Of a stretch of DNA of 64,000 nucleotides, positions 44,627 through 54,713 are shown one piece after another. A program made the position numbers and the translations under genes. Below the pieces are notes generated by a model. It was given only the letters and a program-made list of their open reading frames with translations, was not told where the DNA came from and did no database searches. The stretch's first letter is position 1, and the number at the start of each line of letters is the position of its first letter. The stretch is from Zooshikella harenae (GTDB lineage Bacteria > Pseudomonadota > Gammaproteobacteria > Pseudomonadales > Zooshikellaceae), in NCBI RefSeq assembly GCF_018837975.1, contig NZ_JAGSOY010000003.1, positions 1 to 64,000 on the forward strand. The letters are read 5' to 3'.

Positions 44627-47600
44627 ATGCTGGAGCGACCCAGGCGTGTATTAAAGCATACTTACCTTTATATAACCCTCACAACATTTCTTGGGCTAGG
44701 GGGGCTGTTAGTAAGTGTGCAACAGCTTCATGGAAGTGAGCCGCCTAAGCTATCAAATGAGGGGACTTCGTTTCAAATACTACCTTCAACGGTAGCGGGT
44801 GGCGATTTGATTCCCAATTTATCGCTCAGTTTGGTGGAGCAGCAATGGGTCGAACTCCATAAAACCCTTAATGTGGGTATGTTATGGTCCCCTGAGCCTT
44901 TTTTACAGGAGGAAAAAGGCATTTTACGTGGATTAATAATTGATTATTTATCCATCGCACAAGCCAGTTTAGGCATCTCACAGTTGAATATCAGACTTTA
45001 CCCTGATGCTCAAACGTTACTTCAGGCAGTAGAGCAGAATAAGCTTCATATGATATTGATCTCAACGGATCATCAACTGTTGGTTGACGATGAAAGACTG
45101 CTGACGACGATACCGATGATTAATAGTTATCCTGTGTTAGTTGTTCCCAGATTTAATCGAAATATCAGCGAGCTTGCAGACCTTAACCATAAAACCATTG
45201 CTTTGTCCCAAGATTTTCCTGCATTAACAAGTCTTCAACAACAGTTTCCTCAAATTAATATTCAGCAAGTAGCAACCATAAAAGCAGCACTAAAAACGGT
45301 AAAACAAAATCAGGCTGATGCATTTGTGGGAGAACTCATTCGTACTACATACCAACTTGAAACGTTAGGGGTGGTTGATTTTAACGTGTTGGGTCCGGTC
45401 GACCTGAAGGCGGGACAGTATGTATTTGCTGTTCGCCGAGATATGTCCATGTTGCACTTTTTATTAACACAGTGGTTACAGCAACTAACAACGGATCACC
45501 ATCAACGCTTTTTTAAACCATGGGTTTCTTCAACTGTGGCCTTGGCCTTGGATAGTCCTCCCTTGAACTTGACTGAGCAGGAGAAAGCCTGGTTACAAGC
45601 ACATCCGGTGATAAAAGTGGGGGTGGATCGAAGTTGGAAGCCATTGGATTTTATTAATGATGATAATCAACATGTAGGCGTGAGCGCCGAGTACTTAAAA
45701 CGGTTGGCAAAACAGGTCAATGTGCGATTTGAGGTTGTTGGTAGTGATAGTTGGCGACGACTATTGCAAGGTATTCAGTATGGTGAGGTAGACATGCTTT
45801 CTGCCACTATGCTCACCGAAGAGAGAAAGCGCAATATGTTATTTAGTCAGGCATATTTACAGATGCCTTGGGCTATTGCTACTCGTGTTGATGCACCTTT
45901 CATTAGTGATATTGCTGATTTAACAGGTCAGACGGTTGCGGTTGTAGCTGACTATGCTATCCAGGAAAAGCTGCAACATCAGTATCCCCTTGTTAATTTG
46001 ATTATTACTGAAAATTTAGAAGAGAGCTTAGCGATTTTACTGGATGGAGAAGCGCACGCGATTGTTGGCAATCAAGCAATGCTGACTGACTATATTCAGC
46101 GACAGTACTTGGGAAAACTTAAACTGGCCGCCTTACTCAAGGAAACGCCTGCTTCTATTCATTTTGCTATACGGATGGATTGGCCTGAGCTAGAGGGCAT
46201 TATCAACAAAGCATTGTCCAGTATGAGTCAACAACAGCATTTACAAATTCGTGAAAAGTGGTTGGCCGATCGTTATCAAACTCAGGCGTTTATGCCGCTA
46301 TGGACGCTTTGGCTAGCGTTCATCACGCTTATTGCACTTGCTTGTAGCTACTTGTTTTACAGGGTACGTCAACTGCAGAAGGATCAAATAGCGGCTTGGC
46401 AACAGGTTGACGACCACAAGCAGTCAATGTTGCAACTACTGGAGAGCTTGCCTATGCCCGTTGCTTTAATTGACAAGCAGGGATACTGCTTACAAATGAA
46501 CTATGCTTGGCGCCAGTTGTTGACTGATGACTTTGGGGATAAGGATGAGCTTTCATCACAACACGGGGATGAGGGAGATCCCATCAGATCTGAGCATCAA
46601 ACACAATTAGCTTTTTTGCCTTGTTTACCAGATTTACAACCTTGGCCAGATGTTCGGAGGCTCATTGACCATCTTGCTGAGTGTGAAAAAACATGTTTTG
46701 AGCTACAAGGCGTCAATAAAGCTGGACAACCCTGGCGTTGGCAGGTGTCTTTGCATGGCTGTTTTGTTAATGAGACATTAGAAGAAGCGGTGTTAGCGAT
46801 TGAAATTTTTGATAAGCAGGAAAAAGCACGGCATCGTTACTATGAAGCTGAATTGCTGTTAGCACAGTTGACAGAGCATTGTCCTGTCGTGTTGTTTCAA
46901 TGCCAAATTGACCAGGACGGTCAGTGGGCGTTTTCTTTTATAAGCAATAATGTATCAAAAGCTTATGGCGTTAACCGTCAGGCTATCCTACAAGACAGTA
47001 CATCACTTTTGCAGCATGTGTATGCTGAAGACCGTGAACCTCTAAAAGCGTCTTTTGAGCTGGCAGGAGTACGCATGGCACGTTGGCAACACTGCTTTAG
47101 GTTGCAACTACCTGATGGGCATATGTGCTGGATTGAAGGTCAGGCACTACCTCGCCAAGATAAAAATAAGCAGTTGATTTGGGTAGGTTACTGGGCTGAT
47201 ATCACTGTTCGCTATCAAGCTGAGCAAACATTAAAGGAAAGTGAGGCTCGATATCGCTCTTTAGTGGATAACTTATCTTGTGTGGTTTATCGCTGTAAGT
47301 TGGATACGCATTGGACGATGGAGTTTATCAGCGACAACATTAAGACCATCACAGGTTATTCTGCTGAAAGCATGCTGGAAAATACTGAACATAGTTTTAA
47401 AGAGCTCATTTTTGAAAAAGACCGAGAGAAGGTTGATCATACCGTTTGGCGTGCAGTTGCCATAAGAAAGCCCTATGAGATTGAATATCGACTGAAAACA
47501 ACAATGGGTGAGCCTTGTTGGGTGTATGAACAGGGGCAGGCTATTTTTTCTGAGGAGGGAGAAGCATTGCACCTTGATGGGGTGATTGTTGATATCAATC

Positions 47601-49186
47601 AGCGTAAGAAGCAAGAGTTGGCGCTATTTGCGGCAAAACAGGCAGCAGAAGAGGCCACTCAACATCAGCTTGAAGTCCTGGCTATGCTAACCCGAGAAAT
47701 TGCCTGCCCAACAGACAGGCTTTATGGCTTGGCTGAATTGCTGCAACAGACTCAATTGAATGCACGTCAACAAAATATTACGGATCGTTTGCTGAATACA
47801 ATTAACGCGCTCCAAAAAAATGTAAATGATATGCAAGATTTTGCTGCATTAGAGACAGAGCAAGTGGAAATTCAGCACAACCCACTTCGGCTGCTTCCCA
47901 TGTTGGAGGCGCTTATTGTTGAAACCTATGAAGCTTGTCAACAAAAGGGCTTACAGTTTAAAACCTATATTGATCAAGGAATCGCCTTAGAGCTATGGGG
48001 AGACCAGCAACATCTAGAGCAAATTTTACGAAACTTATTAGGCAATGCTGTTAAATACACCAGTCAGGGCCATGTATCATTTTCGGTCAAACGGCTTTGG
48101 GCCAATGAAAATCAACAGCAGATTGGCTTTTCGATTAAAGATACTGGGCCTGGTATTCCTGATATCCTTCAACAGACACTCTCGCGCCCTTACTTTTATT
48201 CGCAGTTAGATAACCAGGAATCCATTTCAGGTATTGGCTTGGGACTGGCAGTCAGTTGTAAGCTTGCACAGCAAATGAAGGGTGAGCTGTGTATTCAAAA
48301 TTATGCGCCTACGGGGTGTCAGGCAACTTATAGTCAGCGGTTCGATATTAAGCAGCCTAGCTTACTTCCCTTATTTTCGGGGCAGGCCGTCACAGCGCTA
48401 TTGTGTCATGAACGCTGGTTTAGCCATACCTTATTAGACTATTGTCATTGTTGGGGGTTACATCCTATACAACCCGCTCTTGTTGTGAATAAGGCAGAAC
48501 AACTGGCTGACTTTTTATCTTTGCAGCAAGCATCGTTATTAATTGCTTCTAAAGAAACCATTGACTTGTTGATTGGCCTGACTCCCTATGAGCTGCATAC
48601 CGTTTGCCAGTTATTAAAAGTGGGGCTGATTGTGCTTGATGGACCGTCTGAAACAGGCTCAGCTATTTATGAAGCTCATCGTAAAGCTGATTCTCCGCTT
48701 ATTTTTGTAAATACTAAACCTTTCCTCTCAAGTAATCTGCTTGAAGCCTGTGAACAGGCACTAGGCATTAAGCCACCTGCTGAGCTTAAACAGGGCGTCC
48801 TACCTTCTCGTTTAGACTTGGCAAAAGTGACGACTATGTTGATCAATCCAATGGCATTAACGCGATTGTTTGGCACAGGCCAGCGCTTACAGTTGGAACT
48901 GTTTGAGTTTCAGGAGTTAGGTGAGCTCTGTATGCTTGCCCTTGAAGACGCCATTGAGGCGGGTGATATAGCACAAATCAAACAGATGGCAGGAAAGTTT
49001 AAGGCCGCTGCTAATGTGATTTCTGCTGGACCTTTGGCAGAAGCTTGCCATGCACTTATTGAATTGGCAGAGCACGAGCCGCAAAAATTAGCAGGGGTAT
49101 GGGAAGATTTACAACAAGTATGGTTACGAACTCAAAAAGCCTTGAAGCGCTTATTAGATCAGCCCTCACAACAGACAGGTTCCTGA
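44627..49186 (+). CDS. Large BvgS-like hybrid sensor, phosphorelay residues degenerate
   Basis: This protein has about 1519 residues. An N-terminal signal-anchor is followed by two Venus-flytrap solute-binding domains (about 60-310 and 325-560) and a membrane helix (about 570-590). PAS-like segments follow (about 610-1010), then a HisKA-like and HATPase region (about 1010-1240), a receiver-like domain (about 1255-1390) and an HPt-like tail. ATP-binding boxes look intact (NLLGNAVKYT, DTGPGIP, GIGLGLAV). The usual phospho-acceptor His, Asp and His are absent: TREIACP replaces SHEIRTP, CHERW replaces the Asp pair, and AGKFKAAA replaces AHxLKGAA. It may be a pseudo-kinase scaffold. The ATG is chosen over a TTG at 44612. 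It lies 114 bases after aceK. Confidence 0.9.
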   Translation: MLERPRRVLKHTYLYITLTTFLGLGGLLVSVQQLHGSEPPKLSNEGTSFQILPSTVAGGDLIPNLSLSLVEQQWVELHKTLNVGMLWSPEPFLQEEKGILRGLIIDYLSIAQASLGISQLNIRLYPDAQTLLQAVEQNKLHMILISTDHQLLVDDERLLTTIPMINSYPVLVVPRFNRNISELADLNHKTIALSQDFPALTSLQQQFPQINIQQVATIKAALKTVKQNQADAFVGELIRTTYQLETLGVVDFNVLGPVDLKAGQYVFAVRRDMSMLHFLLTQWLQQLTTDHHQRFFKPWVSSTVALALDSPPLNLTEQEKAWLQAHPVIKVGVDRSWKPLDFINDDNQHVGVSAEYLKRLAKQVNVRFEVVGSDSWRRLLQGIQYGEVDMLSATMLTEERKRNMLFSQAYLQMPWAIATRVDAPFISDIADLTGQTVAVVADYAIQEKLQHQYPLVNLIITENLEESLAILLDGEAHAIVGNQAMLTDYIQRQYLGKLKLAALLKETPASIHFAIRMDWPELEGIINKALSSMSQQQHLQIREKWLADRYQTQAFMPLWTLWLAFITLIALACSYLFYRVRQLQKDQIAAWQQVDDHKQSMLQLLESLPMPVALIDKQGYCLQMNYAWRQLLTDDFGDKDELSSQHGDEGDPIRSEHQTQLAFLPCLPDLQPWPDVRRLIDHLAECEKTCFELQGVNKAGQPWRWQVSLHGCFVNETLEEAVLAIEIFDKQEKARHRYYEAELLLAQLTEHCPVVLFQCQIDQDGQWAFSFISNNVSKAYGVNRQAILQDSTSLLQHVYAEDREPLKASFELAGVRMARWQHCFRLQLPDGHMCWIEGQALPRQDKNKQLIWVGYWADITVRYQAEQTLKESEARYRSLVDNLSCVVYRCKLDTHWTMEFISDNIKTITGYSAESMLENTEHSFKELIFEKDREKVDHTVWRAVAIRKPYEIEYRLKTTMGEPCWVYEQGQAIFSEEGEALHLDGVIVDINQRKKQELALFAAKQAAEEATQHQLEVLAMLTREIACPTDRLYGLAELLQQTQLNARQQNITDRLLNTINALQKNVNDMQDFAALETEQVEIQHNPLRLLPMLEALIVETYEACQQKGLQFKTYIDQGIALELWGDQQHLEQILRNLLGNAVKYTSQGHVSFSVKRLWANENQQQIGFSIKDTGPGIPDILQQTLSRPYFYSQLDNQESISGIGLGLAVSCKLAQQMKGELCIQNYAPTGCQATYSQRFDIKQPSLLPLFSGQAVTALLCHERWFSHTLLDYCHCWGLHPIQPALVVNKAEQLADFLSLQQASLLIASKETIDLLIGLTPYELHTVCQLLKVGLIVLDGPSETGSAIYEAHRKADSPLIFVNTKPFLSSNLLEACEQALGIKPPAELKQGVLPSRLDLAKVTTMLINPMALTRLFGTGQRLQLELFEFQELGELCMLALEDAIEAGDIAQIKQMAGKFKAAANVISAGPLAEACHALIELAEHEPQKLAGVWEDLQQVWLRTQKALKRLLDQPSQQTGS

Positions 49187-49407
49187 TTCTTGCAGGGCAA
49201 CCGCACAACACCTGTTTCACAAACCCATTGTCCCGTAACGTTATAAAAGCCATTTTCTAAAGTATATTTATCCAACGTTTGCATAATACCTTCGAACACG
49301 CTGTGAATCCCTTCCCTGGAGGCAAGATAGTTGCGGCAAACAGTTCGATATGCATTATTCAGCCGTTGTCTACCACTGGCGTACATCGAAATACCATAGG
49401 TGTTCAT
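49159..49407 (-). CDS. Small hypothetical protein, tail-to-tail overlap with the sensor gene
   Basis: This 82-residue frame begins MNTYGISMYASGRQRLNNAY and ends with a Cys-rich tail (CETGVVRLPCKNQEPVCCEG). It overlaps the end of the sensor gene by 28 bases on the opposite strand. A decayed relative lies at 57531-57650, where the first 18 or so residues match closely before a stop codon. This shows the sequence has been duplicated, so it could be either a real gene or part of a mobile repeat. No function is assigned. Confidence 0.45.
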   Translation of the reverse strand: MNTYGISMYASGRQRLNNAYRTVCRNYLASREGIHSVFEGIMQTLDKYTLENGFYNVTGQWVCETGVVRLPCKNQEPVCCEG

Positions 49408-49430
49408 TTAATCATGATTGAGGTGTAGCA
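49273..49430. repeat. Duplicated 150-base segment, copy 1
   Basis: This segment aligns to 57534-57680 with scattered mismatches and small indels. Shared stretches include CAACGTTTGCATAAT, CAGCCGTTGTCTACCAC and GTACATCGAAATACCA. It includes the 5' part of the 82-residue frame and about 25 bases upstream of it. Confidence 0.75.
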
Positions 49431-49527
49431 AAATGTCGGTTTGCAGTGTTTGAATGGAGGGGGAAACAGATGTTGGGGGCTAATTCATGTCGCTGAAGAT
49501 AGAAAAAAAGTAATGAGAAAATCGTGA

Positions 49528-49552
49528 TAAAAAAATGCAGCCCGGAGGCTGC
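49528..49552 (-). terminator. Rho-independent terminator of the second chemoreceptor
   Basis: On the minus strand the arms GCAGCC and GGCTGC pair around TCCG and are followed by ATTTTTTT. It lies about 70 bases past the chemoreceptor stop. Confidence 0.85.
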
Positions 49553-49621
49553 AAAGGTTGGGTTTGTGCTTTTCTTTGGAGTGTTTCTTGGGCTTGTGTT
49601 GGGTTAAAGTTTAAAGTCGGG

Positions 49622-51154
49622 TTATATTTTAAAGCGGCTCATCATGCCCTGAATATTATTGGCTAATGTTTCCACTTCACCACTTTTCTCACCGGTTTCT
49701 TTGGCTCGCTCAGCCGTCTCTTCAGCAACCATCGAAATATTGACGATGTTTTCATTGATTTCGCTGATGACTGAGCTTTGCTCTTGAGAAGCTTCAGCAA
49801 TGTGTGAGTTCATTTCAGCAATGGTATTAACTGCTCCCAGAATTTCATTGATGGCTTCACCAGCATCAGAGACTTTGGTGACACCACTTGAAGCATGGTG
49901 CTCCAGATTAACAATGCCTTTTTCAACAGTTTCACTGCAGGAGCGAAGATTAAGAATACTTTGATGAATTTCATCCGTTGATTCATTGGTTTTTTGGGCA
50001 AGCGTGCGGACTTCATCCGCAACTACCGCAAACCCTCGTCCTGCTTCTCCTGCACGAGCAGCCTCAATAGCCGCGTTCAGGGCGAGTAAGTTGGTTTGTT
50101 CTGAAATACTTTTGATGACATCAAGCACTGTTCCGATGTTTTCACCTTCGGTAATGAGTTGCTGAGTAGCTTGTGTGACCGAAGTGATTTCATTAGCCAA
50201 TGACTGAATGACGGTAACGGCTTGATTAACGATATTGTTGCCTTCTTCCGCCTTATGATTGGCATCTGAGGCAGACTCAGATGCCGCATTGGCATTACTG
50301 GCAACATTACCAATGGATTGGGACATCTCTGACGTTGCAGTAGCGACCATATCAATTTTGGTCTGTTGATTAAGTACACCTTCAGAGGTCTCATCAATAA
50401 TCTGGCGGCTTTCTACAGCGGTTGACTGGAGTTTTTCTGACAGTGAAAACAGCTCGGTAACGATGGTTTGTAAGTTTTCAACAAAACCGTTGAAGCCTTC
50501 AGCTAATGCGCTGATTTCTGTCGCAGAGTTAGTTTCTAAACGCTGGGTGAGATCACCCTCACCACTGGCAATATCATGTATTGCTGTGCCAATTTGATTG
50601 AGTGGTTTAAGGACAATGCGCATGATGATAAAAAATATCAATAATGCAATAAGCACATCGAGAATGAGCGCCTGGATGATTTGGCGCATGAGGACGCCTT
50701 GTAATATCTCTTGGATCTTTGAGTCATCCACGAATATTTCAACAGTCCCTACTTCTTGAAGTTCTCCGTCATCATTGAACAGCAGGGTTTCAGTAAGCTT
50801 CTCAGAAAACACTTTTGGTAAAGCTTTTGACTTAACGATTTCACTTGCTTCATCTTTGATAAACAAGGCCAAGACTTCAGTTTTGGACTTAACACTAATA
50901 CCGCTGATAAAGTCAGCCTGCATCTCAGACAAAACGTTTTTATCAATAAATTCGGGTTCATAGTTCCAAATAGGACCAGGTAAGCTGACGGAGAGACGTT
51001 CAATAGTTGCTTTAGCTTGCTGGGTTAAGTTCTCTTCCAGTTGGGATGCAGTTCGACTGTAGTTATAGTAACCAAAGAGGGCTAACACTATCGTCACTAC
51101 GACAGTAAACTCTAAAATCAGGCGTGCACGAATACTTTTTGGATATATGGACAT
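49622..51154 (-). CDS. Methyl-accepting chemotaxis protein, short periplasmic sensor
   Basis: This 510-residue receptor has an N-terminal helix (about 10-30) and a small periplasmic region (about 31-165). A second helix (about 168-188) leads to HAMP ('[21 protein letters not shown]') and the signalling tip '[33 protein letters not shown]'. The short sensor and the upstream solute-binding protein gene suggest it may listen to that protein. A terminator follows at 49528. Confidence 0.95.
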   Translation of the reverse strand: MSIYPKSIRARLILEFTVVVTIVLALFGYYNYSRTASQLEENLTQQAKATIERLSVSLPGPIWNYEPEFIDKNVLSEMQADFISGISVKSKTEVLALFIKDEASEIVKSKALPKVFSEKLTETLLFNDDGELQEVGTVEIFVDDSKIQEILQGVLMRQIIQALILDVLIALLIFFIIMRIVLKPLNQIGTAIHDIASGEGDLTQRLETNSATEISALAEGFNGFVENLQTIVTELFSLSEKLQSTAVESRQIIDETSEGVLNQQTKIDMVATATSEMSQSIGNVASNANAASESASDANHKAEEGNNIVNQAVTVIQSLANEITSVTQATQQLITEGENIGTVLDVIKSISEQTNLLALNAAIEAARAGEAGRGFAVVADEVRTLAQKTNESTDEIHQSILNLRSCSETVEKGIVNLEHHASSGVTKVSDAGEAINEILGAVNTIAEMNSHIAEASQEQSSVISEINENIVNISMVAEETAERAKETGEKSGEVETLANNIQGMMSRFKI

Positions 51155-51204
51155 AGCCTACACCTAGCGAACATTGCCTCAAAATCAATTGTGGCTATTG
51201 GGGG

Positions 51205-51450
51205 TTATGTCCCTGTCCTTAGGTGAATCAAATGGCTGACTAAAAATCCCCTGTTAAGCGTAATCCCCATGAGCACGATGGCTACTATTGCTCTTATCGT
51301 CAATCTAGCTAAATCGTTGTTTTTACCATCATCACTGATGAGTGACTTTGTATTCCAGTCTAGTACAAAAATGCCTAAGTGAAATAAAAATAATACGAGG
51401 ATGAAAGCTAATGATAAAAAAGGCAGGAAGCCAAATGCCTGATAAGGCAC
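51205..51450 (-). CDS. Small membrane protein, 81 residues
   Basis: This small protein has a hydrophobic N-terminal helix (PFLSLAFILVLFLFHLGIFVL), a polar turn (DWNTKSLISDDGKNNDL) and a second helix (AIVAIVLMGITL). It is predicted to be an inner membrane protein with two helices. It lies 24 bases after the solute-binding protein and 50 bases before the chemoreceptor, all on the minus strand, so it may be an operon member. I do not recognise the family. Confidence 0.6.
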   Translation of the reverse strand: MPYQAFGFLPFLSLAFILVLFLFHLGIFVLDWNTKSLISDDGKNNDLARLTIRAIVAIVLMGITLNRGFLVSHLIHLRTGT

Positions 51451-51474
51451 TTGGCAGGTAATTGAGAGTGGGTT

Positions 51475-52239
51475 TTAATATTTCTCGGCAATTTGAGTCA
51501 TAATTGTGTTGTCTTCACGAATTCTAGCAATTTCACTCCATATTTGGTTCATTTCATCCATGGTGAGTCGGCTTTGTTTAGAAAATGCTAAAAAATATGA
51601 CTTTGATTTAATAGGGGTTTTGCTGATTTTTAGTTTTCCAGAAAAGGCCGGCGTTTTACTAAGATGCTGTATAACATTGGGGATAGTTACTACCGAACCT
51701 TTACTGTCGCGCAGCAGGTTTTGTAAGGTTTGCTTATCCCCCAAGGCCGTTGCACTGACAAAAAGTCCTGCTTCTTTTAAGTCATCTGCAATGGAGTAAC
51801 CTTTTGGAGTTCTAACTGGTTGTGGAATTGTTTTCATATCGCCATTGTACTCGTAGGAATTGCCTGTAGCCGTGACAACTACATACTCCACTTGTGATAC
51901 ACGGAACTGAGATTTCACCGCTGTTTTGGCATCGGGTGGGTAAACCAGGAATTCAGCACGCTCATCTTTATAGGAGGCAGTTGCTACACCATCATAGCGG
52001 CCTTTTTTAGCATCACGTAAACAGCGACTCCATGGCAAAGGGGTAATTTCCAGTTTAACGTCCATGTTTTTCATTGCCATGCGGATAATATCAATATGCA
52101 TGCCCTTCGCTTCGCCACGCTCAGTCATCATGAACGGGTACCACAGGCCTCGATCTGAACAAATTCGTACCTTGCGAACAGCTGCCCACGCGTTATTGCA
52201 GGTGATCAAGATTAAGAAAATGGTGGCTAAAAACTTCAT
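51475..52239 (-). CDS. Periplasmic solute-binding protein, family 3-like
   Basis: This protein of about 254 residues has a signal peptide ending AWA. 'KVRICSDRGLWYPFMMTERGEAKGMHIDIIRMAM' and 'PLPWSRCLRDAKKGRYDGVATASYKDERAEFL' are typical of the orphan SBP_bac_3 branch. The ATG at 52239 is preferred because it begins the signal peptide directly; 52275 adds a non-signal stretch. No transporter is near, while a small membrane protein and a chemoreceptor follow. A role in sensing rather than uptake is plausible. Confidence 0.87.
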   Translation of the reverse strand: MKFLATIFLILITCNNAWAAVRKVRICSDRGLWYPFMMTERGEAKGMHIDIIRMAMKNMDVKLEITPLPWSRCLRDAKKGRYDGVATASYKDERAEFLVYPPDAKTAVKSQFRVSQVEYVVVTATGNSYEYNGDMKTIPQPVRTPKGYSIADDLKEAGLFVSATALGDKQTLQNLLRDSKGSVVTIPNVIQHLSKTPAFSGKLKISKTPIKSKSYFLAFSKQSRLTMDEMNQIWSEIARIREDNTIMTQIAEKY

Positions 52240-52599
52240 TGCCAATAATGCTCCAAAGGGTAAATTGTATGCCAAGCTTTCTTTGTTGCATCCCGCTGGT
52301 GGGGAGTCCTATCACCCTGATCCCTAACTCGCGTTGAGTTACTTCCTGAAGATACATGTTTGCGAAACAGTGAGAAAAAAGTTCCAGCTTCTTTCAAAAT
52401 GCCTTCGCTGAGCATGTAGCTTGATGAATTTAACCTATCGACAATAGTAGTGGACCAAGATAGTTCAGTGAAATGTGAACTATTTTGCAATACTTTTTGT
52501 GTAACACCAATAGTTCAAGCACTACTTAACAAAATACTCTGTGTTCTAGTTACAGCTTAGCTTATCTTCCTGGTGACGAGAGTTGTTGAGCTGGTTAAC

Positions 52600-53658
52600 A
52601 TGGCAGCGTCAAAGGCAGACATTAAGATTGTCAAAATAACTATGACTTCAACTTCATCAATGATCACTTCAACAAATTCAACATCGCCTACACCTGAACA
52701 GCTTCATCATTTATTTCAACAGGGCGCCTTGCCTCGTCAAGTGTACTATCAGGCTTTGGATATAATCAGGCCCGATGATTATTGGATTCGTTGGGCTGAA
52801 CGACACTTAATGCTGATTGGTAGCATACTGCTACTGGTGGGTATTATGTTCTTTTTTGCGTACAACTGGCAGGAGCTTCATCGGTTCGGCAAGTTAGGGG
52901 TGTTGGAAGCCAGTGTGTCTCTAACGGCATTGTTGTCGTTGGTTTCGCGATTTTCGCTTACGGTTCGACAAGTGTTACTGACATCAGCCGTTGTACTTAC
53001 GGGGATTTTATTCGCTGTCTTTGGTCAAATATACCAAACAGGTGCTGATGCTTATACCTTGTTTTTGTCATGGGCGGCAGTCACTTTACCCTGGGTTATT
53101 TTTGCACGATTAGCCACACCATGGGTTGTGTGGTTTATTGTGAGTGAAATTGCCTGTTGGCTATTTTGGGAACAAGTGTTGTCTATTCAGTTTGTTGGAT
53201 GGAATGATTTGCGTTGGTTGAGTATGGCGGTTTTAGCCGGCTTTTTATTGCTGGTGAATAGTAGCCAGATACGAACGTCAGTGCTAGCGACAAAATTACA
53301 TTGGTTTTATATGGCGGTGATGTTTAGTGTGATGGTCATTCCAGCCCTGAAAATCGTCATCGATGATTACCATGTTAATAGTCAAACGTGGGGAGTAGCC
53401 ATTATCTGGCTGGTACTGTCGTGTATCATGATTATTTTTTACCGCTTTATCAGTAAACAAATTTATGGGTTAACCATAACTGCATTTCAAATGACAGTTG
53501 TACTGCTAACGTGGTTGTTACACCACGTGTCGGATATGCGGCTAACGGATACATCAAAACTGTTTTTATTTGGTTTATTGATTGTGACGACTATTTCGCT
53601 GTTGGTTATTATTTTACGTAGTCAGGCACGACTGATGCGCAAGGAGGCAAAAGCGTGA
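52600..53658 (+). CDS. DUF2157-domain membrane protein
   Basis: This inner membrane protein of about 352 residues has about ten hydrophobic helices. The family opening 'LHHLFQQGALPRQVYYQALDII', followed by 'WAERHLMLIGSILLLVGIMFFFAYNW', identifies DUF2157. It is the first of a tight three-gene set with DUF4401 and GDYXXLXY proteins. The set's function is unknown. The start is uncertain (52573 GTG, 52600 or later ATGs; none has a clear ribosome site). Its stop overlaps the next start. Confidence 0.88.
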   Translation: MAASKADIKIVKITMTSTSSMITSTNSTSPTPEQLHHLFQQGALPRQVYYQALDIIRPDDYWIRWAERHLMLIGSILLLVGIMFFFAYNWQELHRFGKLGVLEASVSLTALLSLVSRFSLTVRQVLLTSAVVLTGILFAVFGQIYQTGADAYTLFLSWAAVTLPWVIFARLATPWVVWFIVSEIACWLFWEQVLSIQFVGWNDLRWLSMAVLAGFLLLVNSSQIRTSVLATKLHWFYMAVMFSVMVIPALKIVIDDYHVNSQTWGVAIIWLVLSCIMIIFYRFISKQIYGLTITAFQMTVVLLTWLLHHVSDMRLTDTSKLFLFGLLIVTTISLLVIILRSQARLMRKEAKA

Positions 53659-54713
53659 AAATCTACGAAAGTTATCAGGCACTGCTTGCGTCACCAGAAC
53701 TTAGTTCGCAACTTTCGGACGAGCAGCAACAGCACGCATTAAAAGTGCTTGAACAAAGCCAACAACCTCAGGATCCACTGATCTTTCGAATTTTGATTGC
53801 CGTTAGTGGATGGATAGCCGCATTATTCTTTCTCTCTAGCTTGTTAGTTGCAGGCTTGTTTGACAAAGGTATGAATGCCATGGGCTATGGCTTCTTGCTA
53901 TTAATGGGGGCTATTTTTTGGATTAATTCCACTCATCGCACTTTTTTTCGGCATTTAGCGTTAGCATTGAGTATGGCTGGGAATGGACTTGTACTTTTTG
54001 GTATGGGTGAGTTTTGGGGCATTGAAACGTTATTACCCATCATTGTTATGCAAGCCTTACTGACAGGTATGAGTTATCCTTTTGTGTCGAGTAACTCATT
54101 TCGCTTTATCCAGCCGATGCTTCTGGGAATATTAGTCTTTATTTGGCTCTATGATGAGCCAAGTCATACGGGACTTATTGTCTGGACCTGGTTGTTACTG
54201 TTATTGCAGTTATTGTTTTTTATTGGTTTAAGACCACTACCCGCATTGTTACCGTTAGCCTACGCAGTATCGATATTGCTGCCGATAAGTGTGCTTTTAC
54301 CCATTTGGGTGCCTAATTTTGATTCCAACTTAACGGTTATTGCTGTAGCTATTGAACCTGCTTTTCGTATAGCAATGGCGGTTGGCTTGCTATTATTGTC
54401 ATTACATATCAGTACAGATACACCCTGGAACCAACCTTGGTTTTATATCGTGGTGATCTCGTGTGTTATTCTCGCGTTTTTTGCAAACTCTGGGTTATTG
54501 CTTTCACTATTTATACTGATATTGGCTTATATCTTAGCGGATAGGCTATTGAAAGTGATTGCTTATCTCTTTTTAGCGGTTTTTTTAAGCTTTTTTTATT
54601 ACAACCTGCAAATTTCGTTATTGAATAAGTCTTACTTATTAATGGCCAGTGGCAGTGCAATGTTGTTAGTGCGTTGGCTATTAGGCCTTTTTTTCAAGGA
54701 GTCTGATGTATGA
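53655..54713 (+). CDS. DUF4401-domain membrane protein
   Basis: This 352-residue protein has about ten helices. 'FRILIAVSGWIAALFFLSSLLVAGLF' after a short cytosolic start, then 'GNGLVLFGMGEFW', fit DUF4401, which always keeps company with DUF2157 proteins. It starts at GTG inside the end of the DUF2157 gene (GCGTGA) and overlaps the next gene by four bases (ATGA). Translation of all three is coupled. Confidence 0.9.
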   Translation: MKIYESYQALLASPELSSQLSDEQQQHALKVLEQSQQPQDPLIFRILIAVSGWIAALFFLSSLLVAGLFDKGMNAMGYGFLLLMGAIFWINSTHRTFFRHLALALSMAGNGLVLFGMGEFWGIETLLPIIVMQALLTGMSYPFVSSNSFRFIQPMLLGILVFIWLYDEPSHTGLIVWTWLLLLLQLLFFIGLRPLPALLPLAYAVSILLPISVLLPIWVPNFDSNLTVIAVAIEPAFRIAMAVGLLLLSLHISTDTPWNQPWFYIVVISCVILAFFANSGLLLSLFILILAYILADRLLKVIAYLFLAVFLSFFYYNLQISLLNKSYLLMASGSAMLLVRWLLGLFFKESDV

